NCBI GenBank assembly: GCA_000432175.1
Contig: HF989402.1
Coordinates: forward strand, 1 to 14,169
DNA length: 14,169 nt
Direction of reading: 5' to 3'
DNA from: Eubacterium sp. CAG:786
GTDB taxonomy: Bacteria > Bacillota > Clostridia > Oscillospirales > Ruminococcaceae
A program made the position numbers and the translations under genes. Shown in pieces: positions 6,713 through 13,456 of the stretch. The notes under the pieces are model-generated. The model searched no databases. It was given only the letters and a program-made list of their open reading frames with translations, and was not told where the DNA came from. Every line of letters begins with the position of its first letter. Position 1 is the first letter of the stretch.

Positions 6713-6785
6713 CTGACGTTCTGCACTCACGCAGCAACGGGGAAATTACTCTGCCGTTACCAGAGTTCATGAGTAAGGAGTAATT

Positions 6786-8018
6786 ATGGAAGAAAAACAT
6801 CTCACACGGGCAATACTCATCGGTGCGGACACCGGTGAATACGACGCCGAAAGCTCCATGGACGAGCTTGCAGAACTCGCACAGACTGCAGGTGCGGAAG
6901 AACTTGCCAGGGTCATTCAGAAGCGCGAAGCCTACGAAGCTGCCACCGTCATCGGCGAGGGCAAGCTTGCGGAAGTCAAGGAGCTATGCGGCTCCCTCGG
7001 CGCGGAACTTCTGATATTCGACTGCGAACTCACCGCGTCGCAGATACGCAACGTCGAGGACGAAACTGACGTCCGCGTCATCGACCGTACCATGCTCATT
7101 CTCGATATTTTCGCGGGACGCGCGGTTTCAAGAGAAGGCAAGCTGCAGGTCGAACTCGCTCAGCTGAAATACCGTCTGCCGCGCCTCATGGGGATAGGCG
7201 CTTCGCTTTCCAGGCTCGGTGGTGGAATAGGCACCCGCGGTCCCGGTGAGACCCAGCTTGAAACCGACCGCCGGCATATCCGCAGGCGCATAGACAAGCT
7301 TTCCGCTGAACTTAGGGAACTGGAGGAGCGCCGCGGCTTCACCCGTAACCGTCGCAAGAAGGACAGCGTGCAGGTCGGCGCCATAGTCGGCTATACCAAC
7401 GCGGGCAAATCCACCCTGCTTAACCTGCTCACCGGAGCTGGCGTTCTCGCGGAGGACAAGCTGTTCGCGACCCTCGACCCCACCGCGCGTTCCATCGAAC
7501 TCCCGGACGGGCGCAGTCTGCTGCTCATCGACACCGTAGGACTTATCCGCAGGCTCCCGCACCACCTGGTGGAAGCGTTCAAATCCACCCTGGAGGAAGC
7601 TGCCAGCGCGGACATCATAATCCACGTTTGCGACGCAGCCGACCCAGAAGCCACTGAAAAGGCGGACGTAACGCTGAAGACCCTCGCGGACCTCGGCGCT
7701 GCGGAAATACCGGTAGTCACTGTGCTGAACAAGTGCGACCTGCTCACCGAGCATATCCCCGAGGACAGCGCCACAGTCAAGATAAGCGCGAAGAACAACC
7801 AGGGCATTGACCGGCTGCTGCAGGTGATCGCTGCAAATCTCCCGGAGACCGCGAAGCGCATGAAGCTGCTGCTTCCGTACGACAAAGCGGGCTACACCGC
7901 GAAACTGCGCGAAAACGGCAAGGTTTTCAGCGAGGAATACACCGAAAACGGCGTTCTGGTTGACGCACTCGTTGACCAGATGCTCATCACCCAGATGGAA
8001 CAATACAAAACCGAATAA
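6786..8018 (+). CDS. hflX: GTPase HflX
   Basis: This is a 410-residue HflX-type GTPase of usual length. HflX binds the 50S subunit, splits stalled or stress-damaged ribosomes and takes part in hibernation and rescue. The N-terminal nucleotide-binding-like domain (about 1-140) is followed by the glycine-rich GGGIGTRGPGETQLE (145-159) and a helical linker. The G domain has G1 GYTNAGKS (202-209), G2 FATLDPT (227-233), G3 DTVG (249-252), G4 NKCD (315-318) and a G5-like SAK (334-336). The short C-terminal domain ends near residue 410. The start has AAGGAG (6775-6780) 5 nt upstream. It is a single-gene unit with its own very strong predicted promoter and terminator; inverted repeats on the promoter suggest repression that is lifted under some condition. 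Confidence 0.96.
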   Translation: MEEKHLTRAILIGADTGEYDAESSMDELAELAQTAGAEELARVIQKREAYEAATVIGEGKLAEVKELCGSLGAELLIFDCELTASQIRNVEDETDVRVIDRTMLILDIFAGRAVSREGKLQVELAQLKYRLPRLMGIGASLSRLGGGIGTRGPGETQLETDRRHIRRRIDKLSAELRELEERRGFTRNRRKKDSVQVGAIVGYTNAGKSTLLNLLTGAGVLAEDKLFATLDPTARSIELPDGRSLLLIDTVGLIRRLPHHLVEAFKSTLEEAASADIIIHVCDAADPEATEKADVTLKTLADLGAAEIPVVTVLNKCDLLTEHIPEDSATVKISAKNNQGIDRLLQVIAANLPETAKRMKLLLPYDKAGYTAKLRENGKVFSEEYTENGVLVDALVDQMLITQMEQYKTE

Positions 8019-8021
8019 CTC

Positions 8022-8046
8022 TGCGGGGCGCTGCCCCGCATTTTTA
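8022..8046 (+). terminator. Rho-independent terminator of hflX
   Basis: An 8-bp perfect GC-rich stem, TGCGGGGC (8022-8029) with GCCCCGCA (8033-8040), has a 3-nt loop. TTTTT (8041-8045) follows directly. It begins 4 nt after the hflX stop and has no T run on the other strand, so it is one-directional. Confidence 0.92.
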
Positions 8047-8179
8047 ATTCGGAATTCATAATTCGGAATTCGGAATTATGGTGTCCTGCTTCGCAGGACT
8101 GATTTAAATTCGATACAATCGGATAGACGCCGCGACAGCGGCTCCGAAATTACGAATTCCGCATTCATAATTCCGAATT
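8046..8179. repeat. MITE-like intergenic repeat with imperfect terminal inverted repeats
   Basis: The ends are AATTCGGAATT (8046-8056) and its exact complement AATTCCGAATT (8169-8179). Each is followed inward by further degenerate copies of the GGAATTC/GAATTCC unit, so the arms pair imperfectly over about 35 bp. Between the arms lie two perfect hairpins: GTCCTGC-TTC-GCAGGAC (8083-8099) and GCCGC-GACA-GCGGC (8129-8142). There is no coding frame. The build is that of a small non-autonomous palindromic repeat. I recall similar AATTCGGAATT-rich intergenic repeats in gut Clostridia, but copy number cannot be seen here. Confidence 0.65.
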
Positions 8180-8216
8180 GCGCCTTCGAGTATGCGCGAA
8201 GTTCACGAGTCAGCCT

Positions 8217-9470
8217 TTATTCCTCTACTGTAACTTCCGTGCCTCCGACCGGGCGAACGCTCAGGACGTGGCAGGAACCGCTGCCGAATGTCCTCTCGAT
8301 GTTCATCTTGAACTGCTGCAGCATCTCCAGTGGAACGAACGCCTGTATCGTTCCCGCGAAGCCGCCGCCGTGTACTCTGCATGCGCCCTTGCGGTGCAGC
8401 GAATACTCAGCGACGTTCAGCGCGATGGAAAGGCACTGATGCTTCACGTCGGAAGCCGCGTAGATGTTCTGTAAGTACTTGAACGAGCTGTCGCCGGACT
8501 CCTTCACGCTGGAAAGGAAATCGTCGAAGCTGCCGGATTTCAGCGCATGCACTACTTTGTCAACGCGCTCGTTCTCGTCGAAGAAGTGAATGGAACGCAG
8601 CACCGCGCGGTCGCCGAACTGCTCGCGCAGAACGCGGATATTCAGCATGATGTCGTCCTTGGAAAGCTGGCGCAGCGTGTCGCAGGTGAAATACCCGGCA
8701 ACTGCCTTCATCTCGCGGGGAATGGCAGCGTACTCGTCAGTGAGGTCTGCGTGGTCGCCCTTTGCGTCAACGATGCACAGCGCGTGACCGAACTTCTCAA
8801 AGTCCGCAGGAACGCTCTCAATGATGGGACTTTCGGTGTCCTTGAAGTCTATTGCGATAAATCCGCCCACTGAGGAAGCCATCTGGTCCATAAGTCCCGA
8901 GGGCTTGCCGAAGTACACGTTCTCAGCGTACTGGGAGATCTGAGCGACCTTAACCGGGTTCACCTGACCGCCGTTGTAGAGGTGAGAAAGGATAGTACCC
9001 ACCAGCACCTCAAACGCCGCAGATGAGGAAAGTCCGCTGCCCTTCATAACGTCGGAAGTGGTGTACGCACGGAAGCCGCCTATCTTGTAGCCTTCCCTGA
9101 CGAAGCCCGCAGCAACGCCGCGTATCAGCGACGCGGAAGTGTTCTTCTCGCCGTCTGCCACGTCCAGTGCGGAAATCTCGATGCTGTCCTCCGGGAAGCC
9201 CTCGGACTTTATCACGATCTTCCCGTCGTCAGTGGGCTCTACTACTGCGATAACGTCCAGGTTTACGCTCGCTGCGAATACCTTTCCGTGGTTGTGGTCG
9301 GTGTGGTTTCCGCAGATCTCGGTCCTGCCCGGCGCAGAGAAGAAGCGGTGCTCGCCGATGGAGCCGAAATGCTCCGCGAATGCTGCAACAGCGTGCTTGT
9401 AGCGCTGCTTCTGTGCCTCTGCCTGGCTTGCGGGATAGATATCCTTGATTGTTGAGATTACAGGTTTCAT
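8217..9470 (-). CDS. galK: Galactokinase (GHMP kinase family)
   Basis: This is a 417-residue GHMP kinase. The expected reaction is ATP-dependent phosphorylation of galactose at C1, entering the Leloir pathway in the cytoplasm. Motif 1 is APGRTEICGNHTDHNHG (46-62), motif 2 is KGSGLSSSAA (143-152), the aspartate of GLMDQ (D195) matches the catalytic base, and motif 3 is RVHGGGFAGT (365-374). In classical galactokinases motif 1 reads GEHTDY, and the Glu contacts the sugar; here it is GNHTDH, a variant I associate with a clostridial subgroup. Specificity for another sugar is therefore possible. ATG has AAAGG 9 nt upstream. No galT or galE is adjacent. It runs in the same direction as the upstream SEDS gene but is separated by a long hairpin; I see no clear promoter or terminator of its own. 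Confidence 0.87.
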   Translation of the reverse strand: MKPVISTIKDIYPASQAEAQKQRYKHAVAAFAEHFGSIGEHRFFSAPGRTEICGNHTDHNHGKVFAASVNLDVIAVVEPTDDGKIVIKSEGFPEDSIEISALDVADGEKNTSASLIRGVAAGFVREGYKIGGFRAYTTSDVMKGSGLSSSAAFEVLVGTILSHLYNGGQVNPVKVAQISQYAENVYFGKPSGLMDQMASSVGGFIAIDFKDTESPIIESVPADFEKFGHALCIVDAKGDHADLTDEYAAIPREMKAVAGYFTCDTLRQLSKDDIMLNIRVLREQFGDRAVLRSIHFFDENERVDKVVHALKSGSFDDFLSSVKESGDSSFKYLQNIYAASDVKHQCLSIALNVAEYSLHRKGACRVHGGGFAGTIQAFVPLEMLQQFKMNIERTFGSGSCHVLSVRPVGGTEVTVEE

Positions 9471-9521
9471 GTGGTTTTACCTTTCGTTGGTTATATTCAC
9501 GCTTTGCGCGTAATTTCCTTG

Positions 9522-9612
9522 GGGATAAGCTGAATAAAGCGAAGCGTAACAAAATCAGACTCGTGAGTGCGCTCCTTTGAACGGGTCGATTTTGTTTTAT
9601 TCAGCGTTTCCC
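9522..9612. repeat. Long imperfect intergenic hairpin between galK and the SEDS gene
   Basis: The core pairs are GCTGAATAA (9529-9537) with TTATTCAGC (9597-9605), AACAAAATC (9548-9556) with GATTTTGTT (9588-9596), and GACTCGT (9558-9564) with ACGGGTC (9581-9587, one T-G wobble). That is 25 paired positions around a 16-nt loop. The right arm is continuous; the left arm has a 9-nt bulge (9539-9547) and a 1-nt bulge. Weaker pairing extends outward to 9522 and 9612, up to the SEDS stop codon at 9616-9618. It may attenuate transcription between the two - strand genes or be a repeat element. Confidence 0.6.
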
Positions 9613-9615
9613 TGG

Positions 9616-10758
9616 TTATTCCTTTTCCTCATAGAACATGTGCTTTTTCTTTTCCCTGTGGGAAACCACCGACAGCACCGGCCCCAGCGAAGCGTAACTC
9701 ATCACGAGCGAGGTTCCGCCGGAACTCACGAACGGCAGCGGGATACCCACCACAGGTCCGACGGAAAGCACCATCGCGATATTGATAACGCAATGGAACA
9801 GGAACATCGCGAACACGCCCACGCATATCAGCTTCCCCAGAGGGTCGATGGCAAGCGAGGCGTCGGAAAGTATCTTCAGGCACATAACGGACAGCGCGAT
9901 GACCAGAGCCATGCAGCCGATAAATCCGAACAGCATGCCGAGATACGCGAAGATAAAGTCGTTGTATCCCTCGGGGACGTAGGTGTAGTAGGCGTCCGCA
10001 TGGGTGCCAAGTCCTGTCAGCTGACCCGAGCCCATGGCGATTTTCGCGTTGTACTGCTGCAGGTAGCTGCCAAGGCGTTCTGCCTCCTGCAGCTGGGTGT
10101 CCCAGATAAGCTGAAAGCGCTTTCTGTGATGGTCCTCCATGACGAAATTCCATGCGACATAAGCCACGGCAGGAACTGCAACAAGACCCGCGGCGATGTA
10201 TTTCCAGGACATTCCGCCTGCGAACATCATGCAGATGAATATGAACAGGAACACCAGCGCAGAACCTGCGTCGCCCTGTATCATGATGATACCGAACGGC
10301 ACCAGGAAGTGCGCGCACAGCAGCAGAAAATGCGGCAGCGAGTTCATCTTGTCGCCAAGCTTTGAAATGTGCCATGCCAGCGACAGAATAAACGCGAGTT
10401 TGAGTATCTCCGACGGCTGGATCGTCGTAAAGCCGAGGTTGAGCCATGCAAGGTCTCCGGCTCTTGTTATGCCCAGCGAGGTGAACAGCAGCATCTGGAG
10501 TATCACCGCGACCGGCATATAAACGAACCAGCATTTCGCGAGTTTTTTGTAGTCTATCATGCCTATGACGAGCGCAGCGCCCACCCCGAGGAAGCACGCT
10601 GTCAGCTGAGTGTCTATATAATCCTGCCTGACATAGCCTATCTCATTCAGCGCCGACAGGAGGTAGATATCGAACGCCGAAATGCACAGGCATATCAGCA
10701 TCAGTATCCAGTCGATATGCCGGAAGTAATCTCCCAGCCATTTGAGAACAGTTTTCAT
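9616..10758 (-). CDS. SEDS-family glycosyltransferase (FtsW/RodA/SpoVE), RodA-like length
   Basis: This is a 380-residue polytopic membrane protein with about ten hydrophobic segments (for example 15-36, 53-68, 76-93, 143-160, 165-180, 186-205, 277-296, 308-333). SEDS proteins polymerise lipid II into peptidoglycan strands together with a class B PBP. Visible family motifs are WLNLG (105-109), IQPSE (113-117), QGDAGSALVF (161-170), GSGQLTGLG (243-251), NDFIF with the candidate catalytic D267, and PLPFVSSGGTS (340-350). Length and the absence of long tails favour RodA over FtsW. The usual glutamate just after the catalytic block (DFIFA...EELGF) is missing: the segment reads AYLGMLFGF. ATG at 10758 has only a weak GGG-type ribosome binding site. 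Its own promoter lies about 65 bp upstream. Confidence 0.9.
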   Translation of the reverse strand: MKTVLKWLGDYFRHIDWILMLICLCISAFDIYLLSALNEIGYVRQDYIDTQLTACFLGVGAALVIGMIDYKKLAKCWFVYMPVAVILQMLLFTSLGITRAGDLAWLNLGFTTIQPSEILKLAFILSLAWHISKLGDKMNSLPHFLLLCAHFLVPFGIIMIQGDAGSALVFLFIFICMMFAGGMSWKYIAAGLVAVPAVAYVAWNFVMEDHHRKRFQLIWDTQLQEAERLGSYLQQYNAKIAMGSGQLTGLGTHADAYYTYVPEGYNDFIFAYLGMLFGFIGCMALVIALSVMCLKILSDASLAIDPLGKLICVGVFAMFLFHCVINIAMVLSVGPVVGIPLPFVSSGGTSLVMSYASLGPVLSVVSHREKKKHMFYEEKE

Positions 10759-10780
10759 TTTTATTACCCGATATATTTCA

Positions 10781-10811
10781 CTGCGCTACGGCGTGCAGCG
10801 CAGATTTTTTC
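10781..10811 (+). terminator. Terminator-like hairpin in the leader of the SEDS gene
   Basis: A perfect 7-bp stem, CTGCGCT (10781-10787) with AGCGCAG (10797-10803), is followed by ATTTTTT on the + strand. In that orientation it has the form of a rho-independent terminator, but no + strand gene lies upstream. On the - strand it would fold near the 5' end of the SEDS mRNA. Function uncertain; it could stop antisense transcription or protect the mRNA. Confidence 0.4.
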
Positions 10812-10823
10812 TTATACATTTCT

Positions 10824-10852
10824 ATTATATACTCTTTTTGCGCCTTTTGCAA
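10824..10852 (-). promoter_or_regulatory. Sigma-A promoter of the SEDS gene
   Basis: On the - strand, TTGCAA (10847-10852) and TATAAT (10824-10829) are 17 bp apart. The predicted start near 10817 gives a leader of about 58 nt. Four of six -35 bases and all six -10 bases match consensus. Confidence 0.75.
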
Positions 10853-10910
10853 GAAAAAACACTGTTAAATTTCCCGTGACATGAATTTTCGCCATTCTTA
10901 ATAAAAACCG

Positions 10911-10951
10911 GCGGTATTTATGAAAATCTTCGGCTTTTTTAACAATACCGC
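10911..10951. other. Hairpin with UUCG tetraloop in the 370-bp non-coding stretch
   Basis: The stretch 10759-11128 has no gene. Besides the two divergent promoters it holds this hairpin: GCGGTATT (10911-10918) pairs perfectly with AATACCGC (10944-10951). The inside folds further through GAAAA with TTTTT to a C(TTCG)G apex (10928-10933), a tetraloop typical of stable RNA. A weak promoter-like GTGACA (10876-10881) lies upstream, but the matching -10 region is poor. An 8-G run follows at 10975-10982. I see no reading frame and no known RNA family. Confidence 0.35.
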
Positions 10952-11062
10952 GTTTGCTGTATTTTATCACATTCGGGGGGGGATTTGTGGCGTTTTCTGC
11001 ATTTGACTTCCAGTTAATTTCAATTATTCCGGCTGATCCTGTATTTTTGTTTATTTTGCCTA

Positions 11063-11091
11063 TTGAAAACGATTAACTTTTCGTGTATTAT
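11063..11091 (+). promoter_or_regulatory. Sigma-A promoter of the LacI-family gene
   Basis: TTGAAA (11063-11068) and TATTAT (11086-11091) are 17 bp apart. The predicted start near 11098 leaves a short leader of about 30 nt ending in the AGGTGG ribosome binding site. The -35 box runs into TGAAAACGATTAAC, loosely like a LacI-family operator, which could allow self-control. Confidence 0.7.
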
Positions 11092-11128
11092 ATAAATATA
11101 CACAAATACATCTGAGAGGTGGAACCGC

Positions 11129-12133
11129 TTGAATATTACCATAAAAGATGTGGCAAAGGCTGCAAACGTTTCTGTTGCCACGGTTTCCCGCGTGTTGAAC
11201 AAAAAGACCAACGTGTCTGACGAAGCGGTGCAGGCAGTCAACAAGGCTGTTGAGGAGCTCGGCTACAGCCCGAATTTCCTCGGCCGCGACCTGCGCAAGA
11301 GCGAAACCAAACGTATCCTCGCGATAATCGCTTCCACCGAGCAGAGCTTCTACTCCGAGGTACTGCGCGGCATGCAGGACGCTGCCTATACCCAGGGTTA
11401 CGACGTGCTCATAGCCACCACCCGCGACGACCCGGAGCACGAAATGCACCTGCTCGGCATGCTCTTCTCAAAGGCAGTTGACGGCGCCGTGCTGCTTGCC
11501 CCCAAGCTTGACAGCCACACCATCTCCGACCTCGCGAAGAAATACGCACTCGCCATGTGCCTTGAGCGCCTTGACGACTGCGACATATTGTGCGTGACTA
11601 TCGACAACGAACAGGCAGGCTACGACGCGACTAAATATCTCATCGGCAAGGGAAGAAAGCGCATCGGGCTTATCACCACAGAGGTCAGGAGCCAGTCCTC
11701 CATCGACCGAGAAGACGGCTACAAACGCGCCCTCAGGGACGCCGGAATTCCATTGGACCCCGACCTCATCTACTACGGGGGCTACGACGCCGACAGCGGC
11801 ACCCGCGGCTGCGAGGCTCTGATGAAGCTGAAAGACCGTCCTGACGCGATATTCGCTATTTCCGACACCATTTCCATCGGCGCGATGACCTACGCCCTTA
11901 ACAACGGCATCACAGTCGGCAAGGACGTGCTCTTCTTCGGGTTTGACAACATTGCGTACTCACACATGTTCATTCCGCACCTCACCACGGTGGAGCAGCC
12001 CTGCTACCTCCAGGGAAAGGCAGTCATCGAGAAGCTTATCCACAACATAAAGTCCGAGGAAAAGGACAACGGAACATACAAGCTGCCCCACCGGCTCATT
12101 CTGCGTGAATCCACCGGGGATAACATGGGCTGA
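11129..12133 (+). CDS. LacI-family transcriptional regulator
   Basis: This is a 334-residue LacI/GalR-type regulator. The N-terminal helix-turn-helix is IKDVAKAANVSVATVSRVLN (5-24), the hinge region lies near SPNFLGRDLRKSET (47-60), and a periplasmic-binding-protein-like effector domain follows (about 62-330), with the typical late DVLFFGFDNIAYSHMFIPHLTTVEQP block. It should bind a palindromic operator as a dimer and respond to a sugar or related small molecule; ligand and targets are unknown. The start is TTG (11129-11131), placed 6 nt after AGGTGG (11117-11122), and gives the standard N-terminus with no nearby ATG. It stands alone, with no sugar transporter next to it; galK, two genes away on the other strand, is a possible but unproven target. 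CcpA is less likely, since the hinge and effector domain look different. Confidence 0.9.
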   Translation: MNITIKDVAKAANVSVATVSRVLNKKTNVSDEAVQAVNKAVEELGYSPNFLGRDLRKSETKRILAIIASTEQSFYSEVLRGMQDAAYTQGYDVLIATTRDDPEHEMHLLGMLFSKAVDGAVLLAPKLDSHTISDLAKKYALAMCLERLDDCDILCVTIDNEQAGYDATKYLIGKGRKRIGLITTEVRSQSSIDREDGYKRALRDAGIPLDPDLIYYGGYDADSGTRGCEALMKLKDRPDAIFAISDTISIGAMTYALNNGITVGKDVLFFGFDNIAYSHMFIPHLTTVEQPCYLQGKAVIEKLIHNIKSEEKDNGTYKLPHRLILRESTGDNMG

Positions 12134-12158
12134 AACTTCGCACAGGTCTGAACATATC

Positions 12159-12195
12159 AAAACGGGACGAAAGATAACCTTTCGTCCCGTTTTTT
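12159..12195. terminator. Bidirectional terminator between the LacI-family gene and hemL
   Basis: A perfect 13-bp stem, AACGGGACGAAAG (12161-12173) with CTTTCGTCCCGTT (12179-12191), has a 5-nt loop. Flanking AAAA and TTTTT tracts allow use in both directions. The T tract overlaps the hemL stop codon (12194-12196). Confidence 0.95.
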
Positions 12196-13456
12196 ATCTT
12201 GCGAACTGCTTTATCGCCTGTACCGTGCGCTCAATATCCTCGTCGGAATGCGCATAGGACACGAACATAGCTTCAAACTGCGAAGGCGCCGCGTATATAC
12301 CGCTATCCAGCATGTGGCGCCAGTATTCCGCGAAGCGCCCGGTGTCGCACGCCCTTGCCGTATCGTAATCCGTGACCGGCTTATCCGTGAAGAACACCGT
12401 CAGCAGCGAGCCGCAGCGGTTCGCGTTAAGTCCTGCCGCAAGCATGGCTGAATGCAGCTTTCCGGCGCTCTCGTCGATGCGGGCGTAGAGGTCGGGGGTG
12501 CTCTCGATGAGTTTCAGCTGCGCTATTCCCGCTGCGACTGCGCACGGGTTCCCTGAAAGAGTGCCAGCCTGATAAACGGAGCCCAGCGGAGCGACGCATT
12601 CCATGATATCCTGCCTGCCGCCGTAGACTGCAAGTGGCATTCCGCCGCCTACTATCTTTCCTAGGGTGGTGAGGTCCGGAGTGACCCCGTAATATTTCTG
12701 CGCGCCGCCGTCCGACAGCCGGAACCCCGTTATCACCTCGTCGAAAATGAGCAGCGCACCGTGCTTTTCCGTGATTTCCCGCAGGAACTGCAGATACCCC
12801 GGCTTCGGGGGAACCACGCCCATATTCGCGGCGCACGGCTCGACAATGAGCGCCGCGATCTTGTCCCCGTATTCGCTGAAAAGCGCCTCGACGGAAGCCT
12901 CGTCGTTGTACCTTGCAAGCAGCGTGTCCGCGGTGCAGCCCGCGGGCACTCCCGCGCCGGAGGGTATCGAGTGAGTCATGAGTCCCGAACCTGCCTTTGC
13001 GAGCAGCCCGTCTGAATGCCCGTGATAGCAGCCCTCAAACTTGATTATCTTGTCACGTCCGGTGAAGCCACGGGCAGCCCTTATCGCGCTCATGACCGCT
13101 TCCGTGCCGGAGTTAACCAGGCGCAGCATCTCCATCGACGGAAAGTGCTTCCGGATAAGCCCGGCAAGCTCTATCTCTCCCTTGTGGCAGGCTCCGAAAG
13201 TAAGCCCGCTGTCGCACGCGGACTTAACAGCCCCGGTTATCTGCGGGACTGCGTGCCCGAATATATTCGGTCCCCAGGAGCAGATGTAGTCGATGAGTTC
13301 GTTTCCGTCCTCGTCGTATATTTTCGAGCCCTTCGCACTTTTGATGAACAGCGGGGAAACTCCCACCGAACGGCATGCGCGCACCGGGCTGTTCACGCCG
13401 CCCGGCATGAATTTACATGCTTTTTCATACAGCTTTTCGGAATTTGCGGTGTTCAT
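12194..13456 (-). CDS. hemL: Glutamate-1-semialdehyde 2,1-aminomutase
   Basis: This is a 420-residue PLP enzyme of normal length. It moves the amino group of glutamate-1-semialdehyde to give 5-aminolevulinate, the last step of the C5 route to tetrapyrroles. Motifs are KFMPGGVNSPVRA (15-27), NSGTEA (115-120, phosphate binding), GCYHGHSDG (142-150), FDEVITGFR (238-246) and TTLGKIVGGGMPL with the PLP lysine K267. The start at 13456 was chosen because AAGGAGG lies 7 nt upstream and because the ATG overlaps the hemB stop as ATGA (13453-13456). A longer open frame adds seven unlikely residues. It is coupled to hemB upstream and ends in the shared terminator. In an anaerobe of this kind the pathway may supply siroheme or cobalamin rather than heme. 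Confidence 0.96.
   Translation of the reverse strand: MNTANSEKLYEKACKFMPGGVNSPVRACRSVGVSPLFIKSAKGSKIYDEDGNELIDYICSWGPNIFGHAVPQITGAVKSACDSGLTFGACHKGEIELAGLIRKHFPSMEMLRLVNSGTEAVMSAIRAARGFTGRDKIIKFEGCYHGHSDGLLAKAGSGLMTHSIPSGAGVPAGCTADTLLARYNDEASVEALFSEYGDKIAALIVEPCAANMGVVPPKPGYLQFLREITEKHGALLIFDEVITGFRLSDGGAQKYYGVTPDLTTLGKIVGGGMPLAVYGGRQDIMECVAPLGSVYQAGTLSGNPCAVAAGIAQLKLIESTPDLYARIDESAGKLHSAMLAAGLNANRCGSLLTVFFTDKPVTDYDTARACDTGRFAEYWRHMLDSGIYAAPSQFEAMFVSYAHSDEDIERTVQAIKQFAR

Noticed and set aside
8180..8216. Terminator for galK
   Set aside because: Only short CTTCG/CGAAG and GCGC pairs are present, with no T tract on the - strand.
9471..9528. Promoter for galK
   Set aside because: A TATAAC on the - strand lacks a credible -35 box at proper spacing; galK may depend on the upstream SEDS promoter.
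11063..11078. CcpA-type cre or self-operator at TGAAAACGATTAAC
   Set aside because: The ends do not match the cre consensus and the half-sites are poorly symmetric; kept only as a remark.
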